The notes under the pieces: generated by a model
Told to the model about the DNA's origin: nothing
Databases searched by the model: none
What the model saw: only the letters and a program-made list of their open reading frames with translations
In this document: piece by piece, positions 31,623-38,912 of the stretch
Position numbering within the stretch: the stretch's first letter is position 1
Layout of the letters: the number at the start of each line of letters is the position of its first letter
Source: Oscillospiraceae bacterium
GTDB taxonomy: Bacteria > Bacillota > Clostridia > Oscillospirales > CAG-272
NCBI GenBank assembly: GCA_015065385.1
Contig: SVQK01000061.1
Coordinates: 1 to 45,843, forward strand
Direction: 5' to 3'
DNA length: 45,843 nucleotides
Position numbers and translations under genes: made by a program

Positions 31623-32675
31623 CTATTCATCCACCGCTGCCCGTCTCCCGAAAAAATGCGGGATCCGAAGCAGGAGAAGGGCTCCGAGAACGGGAACGGC
31701 GGAGGAGAGCGGGACGGGAGGATCCAGAAAGACAGAAGAGGCGGCTTCGAGAGAGAAGAAAGACGCCCAGAGCGCGGCGGCAGATCCGAGGACTGCCGCG
31801 AGAAGCATCCGGGAAATGAGATAGGGCTTCAGGGAAAAGCCGCCCCCCGGAAGGTCGTCCGCGTTGCGCGCCGCGATCTGTGAGAGAACGGACAGTCCGC
31901 CGAACCCGGCCGAAACGCCGGTCATGGCCGCGCCGCAAATCCCTCCGGCCTCCGCACCGGTCTTCACACCGGAGGAGAATTCCAAAAACAGTGTCAGCGG
32001 AAGACGGGCGGCGGGCAGAAGGGCGGTTCCCACCGCGCAGAGGATCCGGAAGAACGCGACGAAGGCCGTGACGGCAAGACAGGATCCGGCGGCGTCCGTG
32101 ACCGATCTGCTGAAATCCCGGGAAAAAGAGGACGGAGGAGGGACAGGGGTCTGATTCAAGTGCGCAGAGGCAGGGGACTTGCTTTTTCTCCCCGTCAGCC
32201 GCGAGAAGAGAAGAAGGGTCAGATTCGCGGCGATCCATAGGAACCACCCGAAGCGGACGTCTCCCCACATGGATCCGACGGCTCCGGCAAGAAACGCCGG
32301 GGACGGTACGGAGGACACGGCGGCGAGGCGTCCGGCATCTTCCCGCGAGACGGAACCGTCCCGGAGCAGACGCGCCGATCCCTCCGCTCCCACCGGAAAT
32401 CCCGCCGCGATGCCCGAGAACAGAACGCCCTCGCAGTCCCCCGGCAGACCGTACAGTATCGAAAGCAGGCCCCGTTCCGGCAGCCATTTCCGCCGGATCA
32501 TCAGCGAGGACAGGACGGAATAGGGGAAGAGCAGCGGGATCAGCCGGGTGACGGACAGCGTCATGGCGTCCCGCGCGGCATTTGCCGCAAGATCCGGGAA
32601 CAAAAGAAGCGAGAGCATGGAGAGAACTCCCGCGGCGGGAATCCATGGAAGGGCGGTCGGACGTTTTTTCTGCAT
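31623..32675 (-). CDS. YlbJ-like sporulation integral membrane protein
   Basis: This is a 350-residue protein with about eight membrane segments. The family hallmark is clear: RLIPLLFPYSVLSSLMI, then GIAAGFPVGAEGSARLL and AAVSSVPSPAFLAGAVGSMWG, followed by a second half with FLEFSSGVKTGAEAGG. This is the nucleoside-recognition-like fold of YlbJ, a protein needed for the spore cortex in Bacillus subtilis. It is shorter than YlbJ (about 400 residues). It starts at 32675 with AGGGAG upstream and is divergent from the yqfC-yqfD pair, also sporulation genes, so the intergenic region probably serves both. Confidence 0.85.
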   Translation of the reverse strand: MQKKRPTALPWIPAAGVLSMLSLLLFPDLAANAARDAMTLSVTRLIPLLFPYSVLSSLMIRRKWLPERGLLSILYGLPGDCEGVLFSGIAAGFPVGAEGSARLLRDGSVSREDAGRLAAVSSVPSPAFLAGAVGSMWGDVRFGWFLWIAANLTLLLFSRLTGRKSKSPASAHLNQTPVPPPSSFSRDFSRSVTDAAGSCLAVTAFVAFFRILCAVGTALLPAARLPLTLFLEFSSGVKTGAEAGGICGAAMTGVSAGFGGLSVLSQIAARNADDLPGGGFSLKPYLISRMLLAAVLGSAAALWASFFSLEAASSVFLDPPVPLSSAVPVLGALLLLRIPHFFGRRAAVDE

Positions 32676-32760
32676 CGCTGCTCCCTCTGCCGCCGTTCAT
32701 AATCCCGCGGCGGCCGAATATGCTTGACTGCATCATATCTATGCCGGGGAGGGGTTCGGT

Positions 32761-33054
32761 TTGCGGAGAAATCGCATGCCTCCGCTGTGGCAGGCGGCGG
32801 AAAAGGCAGTGGGAGCGGAAGGGGAGATGCTGGCGCGGATCCCGATCTATGTGATCCGCGGGGCGCGGGAGGTGGAGATCTGGGGATGCGCCGGGATCCT
32901 CGAATACGGTTCGTCTCAGGTACGGCTCTCCATGGAGCGGGGAACGGCGACGGTGACGGGGGAGGATCTGACGCTCGAGGATTTCGAGGACGGCGTTCTG
33001 ACCGTGCGGGGCATGATCGCGGGGCTGTCCTTCGGGGAGGAGGGGAACGGATGA
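32761..33054 (+). CDS. yqfC: Sporulation protein YqfC
   Basis: This is a 97-residue YabP/YqfC-family protein: RIPIYVIRGAREVEIWGCAG, then LEYGSSQVRLSMERG and LTVRGMIAGLSF are the beta-strand blocks of the family. It is expressed in the mother cell under sigma-E in Bacillus and is needed for sporulation. The TTG at 32761 follows GGGGAGGGG well spaced; the ATG at 32776 follows GGAG at 8 nt and is the alternative. It overlaps yqfD by 4 nt (ATGA). The N-terminus up to about residue 12 is uncertain. Confidence 0.85.
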   Translation: MRRNRMPPLWQAAEKAVGAEGEMLARIPIYVIRGAREVEIWGCAGILEYGSSQVRLSMERGTATVTGEDLTLEDFEDGVLTVRGMIAGLSFGEEGNG

Positions 33055-34241
33055 TCCGGGGCAGGAGGCGGATCCGGTTCCGTGAGGAGGATCGGACTGC
33101 TGTTTTCGATCTGGCGTTCCGGGAGGGGATCCGGCTCGGTGGGGAGCGGAGGCGGGGGGATCTGTTCGAGAGCTCGGCGCGCTCGGCGGACGCGGAACGG
33201 CTTTTTGATCTGCTGACGGAGGCAGGGATCGGCGCGTCCCTCTCGGAGCCCTATGGGCTGCCCGCTCTGTTCCGGTTCTGCGTCAGGCGTCCCGGGATCC
33301 CGGCGGGGCTTCTGGCGGCGTTGTTCTGGATGGTCTTCACGTCGGGGCTCGTGTGGGATATCCGGATCGAGGGAAACCGGAACGTGCCGGACGAGGAGGT
33401 CGAGGCGATCCTCGCGGAGCAGGGCTTCGGGATCGGAACGCGGTACGGCGGGGTGAATTTCGATCAGCTGCAGGCGGACTGTCTCGCGTCGCAGAACGAG
33501 CTCGCGTGGTTGTCGGTGTACATGGACGGCACGGTCGCGCGGGTGCAGGTGTGGGAGATGCGGCCATGGTCCCGAAATAAGCATCCGGACGGCATGGGTG
33601 CCAACGTTATCGCAGCGGAAGACGGCGTCGTGGAGGAGATCCGCGTCTATTCCGGGGAGGCGGCGGCGAAGGCGGGGGAGGTGATCCGGGCGGGGGAGGT
33701 CGCCATTTCCGGCGTCATGGAGAAAAAGGACGGCGGCGTCCGGTTTGCCTATGCCGAGGGGGAGGTTCTGGTGACGACCGTCCGGGCGCTTTCGGCGGAG
33801 GTCCCGTTCAGACGGACGGAAATCAGGCCGACGGGAGCCGAAAAGCGGCGTTTTACCCTGAAAATCTTCAAAAAAACGGTAAAACTTTTCGAAAACAGTG
33901 GATTTGACGGAGGCAGTTGTGATACAATAGATACAATCGGGCAGGTATGCCTCTTCGGTCGGATCCGGCTTCCGGTCTGGATCGGAGCGGAACGGATCCG
34001 CGAAACCGAACCCGTGGAAGTCATCCTCACGCCGGAAGAAGCGGAGGCGGAGGCAAAAGCGGATCTCAGACGACAGATCCGGGACGCCGCGGCCGACGGA
34101 CAGATCGCGGGAGAGATGACCCGGATGGAAGTTTTGGAGGACCGATGCCGCGCGGACGCCGTTCTGTACATTACAAGGGACGTAGGCGTGACGGTCGAAT
34201 TTCCGATCGGTCCCGCGTCGGAGGAACCGGGGAACGGATGA
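33051..34241 (+). CDS. yqfD: Sporulation protein YqfD
   Basis: This is a 396-residue bitopic protein: a basic cytoplasmic N-terminal domain (1-80), one membrane helix (about 83-104, AGLLAALFWMVFTSGLVWDI), then an outside domain beginning IRIEGNRNVPDEEVEAIL, similar to the FtsQ/POTRA-like region, and a C-terminal helical region rich in Glu and Ala. It is the usual partner of YqfC in Firmicutes. GGAGGAGGGG lies upstream of the ATG, which overlaps the yqfC stop. phoH follows after 55 nt. Confidence 0.9.
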   Translation: MIRGRRRIRFREEDRTAVFDLAFREGIRLGGERRRGDLFESSARSADAERLFDLLTEAGIGASLSEPYGLPALFRFCVRRPGIPAGLLAALFWMVFTSGLVWDIRIEGNRNVPDEEVEAILAEQGFGIGTRYGGVNFDQLQADCLASQNELAWLSVYMDGTVARVQVWEMRPWSRNKHPDGMGANVIAAEDGVVEEIRVYSGEAAAKAGEVIRAGEVAISGVMEKKDGGVRFAYAEGEVLVTTVRALSAEVPFRRTEIRPTGAEKRRFTLKIFKKTVKLFENSGFDGGSCDTIDTIGQVCLFGRIRLPVWIGAERIRETEPVEVILTPEEAEAEAKADLRRQIRDAAADGQIAGEMTRMEVLEDRCRADAVLYITRDVGVTVEFPIGPASEEPGNG

Positions 34242-34296
34242 ACGGAACTCCCGCGGGGAGCAGGGACAGAGTATTTGAGACGGAGCATCGCACAGG

Positions 34297-35325
34297 ATGA
34301 CACAGAAAAAGATTAAGGCCGCCTCCTCCGAGGTGACGGCGCGGCTCTTCGGGAGCTACGACAAGAACGTCAACCGGCTGGAGGGCGAATTCGGCGTAAG
34401 GATTTCCAATATTCAGAATCAGAGCGACGACGGAGACACCATCCTCATCGAAGGGGAGGAGCCCGGCGTCACCATGACCGCGGACGCCCTGACCTATCTG
34501 CGGCGGATCGTGACCTTCGGGGAGGAGCCGACGGATCAGAGCGTGGACTACGTCATCGGCATGGTGAAGGAAGGGCGGGTCGAGGAACTCGCCGGATTTG
34601 ACGACGACTGCTTCTTCGTCACGGCGAAAGGGAAGCCGGTCAAGCCGAAGACCGTCGGGCAGAAGAAATACCTCGACAGCATCCGGAAGAACACCATCGT
34701 GCTCGGCATCGGCCCCGCGGGAACCGGCAAGACCTATCTCGCGGTGGCGGCGGCGGTGAAAGCGCTCCGGGCTCACGACGTCTCCCGGATCATTCTCACA
34801 AGACCGGCGGTCGAGGCTGGGGAGCGGCTCGGATTTCTCCCCGGGGATTTACAGAGCAAGATCGACCCCTATCTGAGGCCGCTGTACGACGCGCTGTACG
34901 AAATGCTCGGCGCGGAGAGCTGCGCGAAGATGATCGAAAAAATGACCATCGAGATCGCGCCGCTTGCCTATATGAGAGGTCGGACGCTGGACGACTCCTT
35001 CATCATTCTCGACGAGGCGCAGAATACGACGCCGGAGCAGATGAAGATGTTTCTGACGCGCCTCGGCAACGGATCGAAGGCTGTCGTGACCGGGGATCTG
35101 ACCCAGACCGACCTCCCCCGCGGAACGAGAAGCGGTCTTTCCGTCGCCGCGGCGATTTTGAAAAACATTGAAGATATCGGCATTCACGAATTCACCGAGC
35201 GGGACGTGGTGCGGCACAGGCTCGTGCAGAAGATCATCATGGCCTACGACAAATACGACCGGGAAAAAGCGGTGAAGGCGAACGAACGCCGGGAACAGAA
35301 GAAATACAGGCCTGCGAGGGGTTGA
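34297..35325 (+). CDS. phoH: PhoH-like ATPase
   Basis: This is a 342-residue P-loop ATPase with Walker A GPAGTGKT (139-146), Walker B FIILDEAQNTT and the PhoH block RPAVEAGERLGFLPGDLQSK. An N-terminal KH-like extension (EVTARLFGSYDKNVNRLEGE) precedes it. PhoH proteins are RNA-associated ATPases of poorly known task and usually adjoin ybeY, as here: the stop lies 2 nt before the ybeY start. Confidence 0.94.
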   Translation: MTQKKIKAASSEVTARLFGSYDKNVNRLEGEFGVRISNIQNQSDDGDTILIEGEEPGVTMTADALTYLRRIVTFGEEPTDQSVDYVIGMVKEGRVEELAGFDDDCFFVTAKGKPVKPKTVGQKKYLDSIRKNTIVLGIGPAGTGKTYLAVAAAVKALRAHDVSRIILTRPAVEAGERLGFLPGDLQSKIDPYLRPLYDALYEMLGAESCAKMIEKMTIEIAPLAYMRGRTLDDSFIILDEAQNTTPEQMKMFLTRLGNGSKAVVTGDLTQTDLPRGTRSGLSVAAAILKNIEDIGIHEFTERDVVRHRLVQKIIMAYDKYDREKAVKANERREQKKYRPARG

Positions 35326-35327
35326 CG

Positions 35328-35813
35328 ATGAAAATCACGGTGGACTGGTCCAACGATCAGAGAAAGCGCAGGGCGGGATTCCGGGTGAAATCGCTTGTGA
35401 AATCCGCAATCCGGGCCGCCCTCGAAAACGAGAAGTTCCCCTATGACCCCCTGATCTCCGTGACCTTTACGGACAACGAGGGGATCCGGGAGAAAAACCG
35501 GGAATACCGCGGGATCGACGCGCCGACGGACGTTCTGTCCTTTCCCATGTACGATTTCAAAAACGGCGAAAAGCCCCTGCCAGGCGAGATCTGTGAACTC
35601 GGGGATATCGTTCTTTCCCTCGAGCGGGCGGCTGAGCAGGCGGAGGATTTCGGGCACAGCTACGAGCGCGAGGTGGCGTTTCTGACGGTCCACTCCGTCC
35701 TCCATCTTTTGGGATACGACCATGTCAACTCGGAGGAAGAGGAGCTCGAAATGCGGCAGCATCAGCGGGCGATCATGAGACGGCTGGGCCTCGAGGTCCG
35801 GCGGGAAGAATAA
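35328..35813 (+). CDS. ybeY: Endoribonuclease YbeY (rRNA maturation factor)
   Basis: This is a 161-residue zinc-dependent endoribonuclease for 16S rRNA 3' maturation and ribosome quality control. The signature HSVLHLLGYDH gives zinc ligands His122, His126 and His132. The ATG at 35328 has GAGGGG 6 nt upstream and starts just after the phoH stop, so translation is coupled. In many Firmicutes dgkA and cdd lie between ybeY and era; both are absent here. Confidence 0.95.
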   Translation: MKITVDWSNDQRKRRAGFRVKSLVKSAIRAALENEKFPYDPLISVTFTDNEGIREKNREYRGIDAPTDVLSFPMYDFKNGEKPLPGEICELGDIVLSLERAAEQAEDFGHSYEREVAFLTVHSVLHLLGYDHVNSEEEELEMRQHQRAIMRRLGLEVRREE

Positions 35814-35842
35814 AGGACAGAAGCGCAGAGGAGCAGAACAGC

Positions 35843-36736
35843 ATGACAAGAACCGCATTTATCGCCATCGTGGGCCGTCCCAACGTCGGGAAGAGCACCC
35901 TGATGAATCATCTTTTAGGGGAAAAGGTCGCCATCGTGTCGTCCAAGCCCCAGACCACGCGGAACCGGATTTCCGGGATCCTGACCAAGGGCGAGGATCA
36001 GTACGTCTTTCTCGACACGCCCGGCGTTCACAAGGCCCGGACCAAGCTCGGGGAATACATGATGAAATCCGTCCGCTCGTCCATGGGAGCCGCCGACGCC
36101 GTTATTCTCATCGCCGAGGCCGGGTATCCCGCAGGGGACATCGAGAAGGAACTGATCGGGCAGATCAAGCAAGCGGAGCTTCCGTCCATGCTCGTACTCA
36201 ACAAGATCGACCTCGTGAACCGGGAAAAGCTCGCGGAAACCATCTCCGAATACGCCGCCCTCCACAGCTTTGACGCCGTCGTGCCCACCTGCGCGCAGAA
36301 CGGCAAGAACGTGGACGAAGTTCTCGGCGAGGCGGAGCAGTTTCTCTATGAAGGGGACTGGATGTTCGACGGGGACAGCCTGACGGATCAGCCCGAGCGG
36401 CAGATCGCCTCGGAGATCATCCGGGAAAAGGTGCTGAGACTTCTGAACGACGAGATCCCGCACGGCGTGGCGGTCGTGATCGAGGATTTCCGGGACGAGG
36501 AATCCATTCTCCGGATCCGCGCGGAAATCTGGTGCGAAAAGAACTCCCACAAGGGGATCATCGTCGGAAAGGACGGCGCGACGCTCAAACGGATCGGCAC
36601 CTACGCCAGGGAGGATATGGAGACCTTCTTCGGCACGAAGGTCTATCTGAATCTCTGGGTCAAGGTCAAGGAAAAGTGGCGCGACAGCGCGGCGGCCGTT
36701 TCGAATTTCGGATACAAAAACGAGGACGTGACCTGA
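35843..36736 (+). CDS. era: GTPase Era
   Basis: This 297-residue Ras-like GTPase with C-terminal KH domain binds the 3' end of 16S rRNA and checks 30S assembly. G1 is GRPNVGKS (11-18), G3 is DTPG, G4 is NKID, and the KH motif is GIIVGKDGATLKRIG near 230-245. The gene lies 29 nt after ybeY, with GAGGAG 10 nt before the ATG, in one run with phoH, ybeY and recO. Confidence 0.97.
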   Translation: MTRTAFIAIVGRPNVGKSTLMNHLLGEKVAIVSSKPQTTRNRISGILTKGEDQYVFLDTPGVHKARTKLGEYMMKSVRSSMGAADAVILIAEAGYPAGDIEKELIGQIKQAELPSMLVLNKIDLVNREKLAETISEYAALHSFDAVVPTCAQNGKNVDEVLGEAEQFLYEGDWMFDGDSLTDQPERQIASEIIREKVLRLLNDEIPHGVAVVIEDFRDEESILRIRAEIWCEKNSHKGIIVGKDGATLKRIGTYAREDMETFFGTKVYLNLWVKVKEKWRDSAAAVSNFGYKNEDVT

Positions 36737-36781
36737 CCGTCGGCTGAGGTCGGTCGGCGCGCGCAGGACGGAGGACGGGAC

Positions 36782-37576
36782 ATGGAAGAGCTCGAGGTGG
36801 ACGGCCTCGTCATCCGGGAGGTGGAGACCGGGGAGGCGGACAAGATGATCACGCTTCTCACCGGGGAGAGGGGAAGACTCTCCATCAGCGGCAAAGGGCT
36901 GTCCTCCATCCGCCACAGATACGCGGCCTCGTCCCAGCTGTTTTCCTACAGCACCTATCTTTTGAAACGGCGGACGAAATACTGGTACATCGCCGACGCC
37001 TTCTACATCGACAATTTCATGGAGCTGCGGTACGACGTGGATAAGCTCGCGCTGGCGAACTACATCTGCGACGTAGCCTACGAATTCGCGCAGGAGGAGA
37101 TCGAGAACCGGGAGCTTATGAGCCTGACGCTGAACACCCTCTACGCGCTGGCGAAGAAGGAGAATCTTCCGGAAGAGCAGCTCCGCGGCGCGTTCGAGTT
37201 CCGCATGGCGGTGCAGGAGGGATTCATGCCGGATCTGTCCGGATGCGGCGTCTGCGGGCGGGACGTGAGCGGAGAGGATTCCACCCTCGACGTGATGAAC
37301 GGGCGCCTGCTCTGCAAAAAATGCCGGACGCTGACGGAGAACGATCCCGCATCCTTCGGGGACGAGACGGCGAAGATCTTCATCCGCGTCTCCCCGTCCG
37401 TTCTGGCCGCGCTCCGGTTCGTCGAATCGGCTCCGCAGAAGAAATTCCTCTCCTTCGCGCTGGACAAGACCGAACTGTCTCTGTTCTCCGTGGTCTGCGA
37501 GCGGTATTTCCTGAACCACGTCGAGCACGGTTTTTCTTCTCTCGAGTATTATAAGAAGATCCGGATAAAAAAATAA
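36782..37576 (+). CDS. recO: DNA repair protein RecO
   Basis: This is a 264-residue recombination mediator that loads RecA together with RecR. It has an N-terminal OB fold (VDGLVIREVETGEADKMITLLT) and a C-terminal helical domain with a zinc site of four cysteines (CGVCGRD and LLCKKCRT). It ends in a lysine tail typical of the family. The ATG follows GGAGGACGG. It closes the yqfC to recO block. Confidence 0.95.
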   Translation: MEELEVDGLVIREVETGEADKMITLLTGERGRLSISGKGLSSIRHRYAASSQLFSYSTYLLKRRTKYWYIADAFYIDNFMELRYDVDKLALANYICDVAYEFAQEEIENRELMSLTLNTLYALAKKENLPEEQLRGAFEFRMAVQEGFMPDLSGCGVCGRDVSGEDSTLDVMNGRLLCKKCRTLTENDPASFGDETAKIFIRVSPSVLAALRFVESAPQKKFLSFALDKTELSLFSVVCERYFLNHVEHGFSSLEYYKKIRIKK

Positions 37577-37604
37577 AGATCCCCGCTCCGGAGAGGGAGG
37601 GGGA
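37565..37604 (-). terminator. Terminator of the XRE regulator gene, facing recO
   Basis: On the minus strand the stem ATCCCC..GGGGAT (with inner TCC/GGA pairing) is followed by CTTTATTTTTTT. It overlaps the last codons of recO, so recO itself has no clear terminator of its own. Confidence 0.65.
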
Positions 37605-37623
37605 TGGATGCGATTCCGCCGTA

Positions 37624-38748
37624 TCAGGATCCGGCCGGGGGAATCCGGCTGATCAGAGCTTTCATGCGCGGTTCCTCCGCAACGGATGGAAACAGAACGG
37701 AAATCCTCCTGATGTCGATGATTTGGCTCAGTATTTCGTTTTCGCTCCCAGCGGGCTGCCATTCGGGAGCGCCGTCTTCCCTCCGGTAGGCGGACCCGGA
37801 TCGGGTAACGGCGATTTTCGAGAAGAGAGGACTGTTGCAGAGCAGCATCTCCTCCTCCGGGATGGAAAACAGCAGCTCATACAGTCGGATTGCTTTTTCA
37901 AGCGCTTCGTATCCTTCTTCTTTTCGGCCTGCCTCAAAGAGCATCCATGCTTTTGAGAGAAAAATGCACATGCGGCGGTTCAGCCATCCGTCCCGGTCGT
38001 CGGAGGGATCGCGCAGGCAGTCGATGACGCGGAGCTCAAGGTCCTTCAGCTCCGCGGAAGCTCCGGGATCTGCGGGACGGAAGAAGCCGTTTGTAAAGCA
38101 GTGCGTGAGCAGGTTGAACAGATTCAGTTGTTTCTGCGCAGTCGCGTTTTCCGCATCGCAATAGGGGCCTTTCATATAGCGGTTCTCCATCAGGGTGTCC
38201 CGGGACAGGATCATGGGAGGAACGAAAGCGTTCCAGTCTTTCAGGCGGTCTTCATCCTCGTAGACATAGATCAGCCTCAGCGCGAAGAACCGCCATGTGG
38301 GGACGGATTGTTCCAGCATCTTCCGCGTCAGCTCGCGGAAAACGGGCAGGCCCTCTTCGCGCGGGACGGGCTCGAAATACGCCAGAATTTCCGCCGCGCC
38401 GTTCGCAAACCGGTACTCGTCCGGGAATTCCCGGAATGCGGCCAACGCGGTTTCGTACTGCTTCTTTCGGTCTTTTTCACGAATGCAGCGGTTGATTTCG
38501 TCGAACAGCTCCTGCTTTCTTCTCTCTTTGTCCGCCCTTACGGTCTCCTCGTCCGCTCCGAGCAGCTCGTCCGTCGTGACGCCGTAATGCGCGGCGAGCT
38601 TCGGGAGCAGTTCGATATCGGGGTAGGCGTCCCCGTTTTCCCACCGGCTGACAGCCTGATAGCTCACACCGAGGACTTGGGCCAGATCCTCCTGCGTTTC
38701 GTCTTTCGCCCGGCGCAGGCTCCGGATTCTTTCTCCAATCGGCAGCAT
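37624..38748 (-). CDS. XRE-family transcription regulator with large C-terminal domain
   Basis: This is a 374-residue protein. Residues 6-60 form a Cro/CI-type helix-turn-helix (TQEDLAQVLGVSYQAVSRWE, recognition helix VSYQAVSRWENG) followed by DELLGADE. The remaining ~300 residues are helical, TPR-like (KKQYETALAAFREFPDEYRF and similar), often a ligand or partner-binding part in such regulators. AAAGGA lies 7 nt before the ATG. It has its own promoter and an 18-bp palindrome directly downstream of the -10, so it may regulate itself. It sits between recO and mutS2 in opposite orientation; its targets are unknown. Confidence 0.9.
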   Translation of the reverse strand: MLPIGERIRSLRRAKDETQEDLAQVLGVSYQAVSRWENGDAYPDIELLPKLAAHYGVTTDELLGADEETVRADKERRKQELFDEINRCIREKDRKKQYETALAAFREFPDEYRFANGAAEILAYFEPVPREEGLPVFRELTRKMLEQSVPTWRFFALRLIYVYEDEDRLKDWNAFVPPMILSRDTLMENRYMKGPYCDAENATAQKQLNLFNLLTHCFTNGFFRPADPGASAELKDLELRVIDCLRDPSDDRDGWLNRRMCIFLSKAWMLFEAGRKEEGYEALEKAIRLYELLFSIPEEEMLLCNSPLFSKIAVTRSGSAYRREDGAPEWQPAGSENEILSQIIDIRRISVLFPSVAEEPRMKALISRIPPAGS

Positions 38749-38779
38749 ACCCTGTTCCTTTCAACTTATTTCGTAAATT

Positions 38780-38797
38780 GTCTGAACCGGTTCTGAC
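38780..38797. promoter_or_regulatory. 18-bp palindrome, candidate operator of the XRE regulator
   Basis: GTCTGAACCGGTTCTGAC has a perfect 10-bp core GAACCGGTTC (38784-38793) and symmetric GTC/GAC ends; only the T beside each core end breaks symmetry. It covers about +4 to +21 of the XRE promoter, where a bound dimer would stop transcription. Confidence 0.6.
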
Positions 38798-38800
38798 GGT

Positions 38801-38829
38801 ATTATACCGGAAACCGGGCCCGGAATCAA
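38801..38829 (-). promoter_or_regulatory. Sigma-A promoter of the XRE regulator gene
   Basis: Minus strand: -35 TTGATT (38829-38824), 17-nt spacer, perfect -10 TATAAT (38806-38801). Confidence 0.75.
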
Positions 38830-38912
38830 TAAGCCGTTCCGTGAGTTTTCCGGGAAGTTTTTCAATCCAAGCGAGAGATTTTCAACCGCGGGACGGGATC
38901 ATGAGGTAACCA

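Noticed and set aside
32676..32760. Sigma-E promoter for yqfC or ylbJ
   Set aside because: ATA-containing boxes (for example TCATAAT and CATATCTA) were found but not with the right spacing, so no site is called.
33904..33928. TTGACG and TGTGATACAAT inside yqfD as a promoter for phoH
   Set aside because: The spacer is only 13 nt and no second -35 fits; it lies within a coding region. The extended -10 may still work weakly, but evidence is thin.
35814..35842. Missing dgkA and cdd between ybeY and era as a deletion
   Set aside because: The order ybeY-era without them is found in other Clostridia; the junction is clean, with no remnants.
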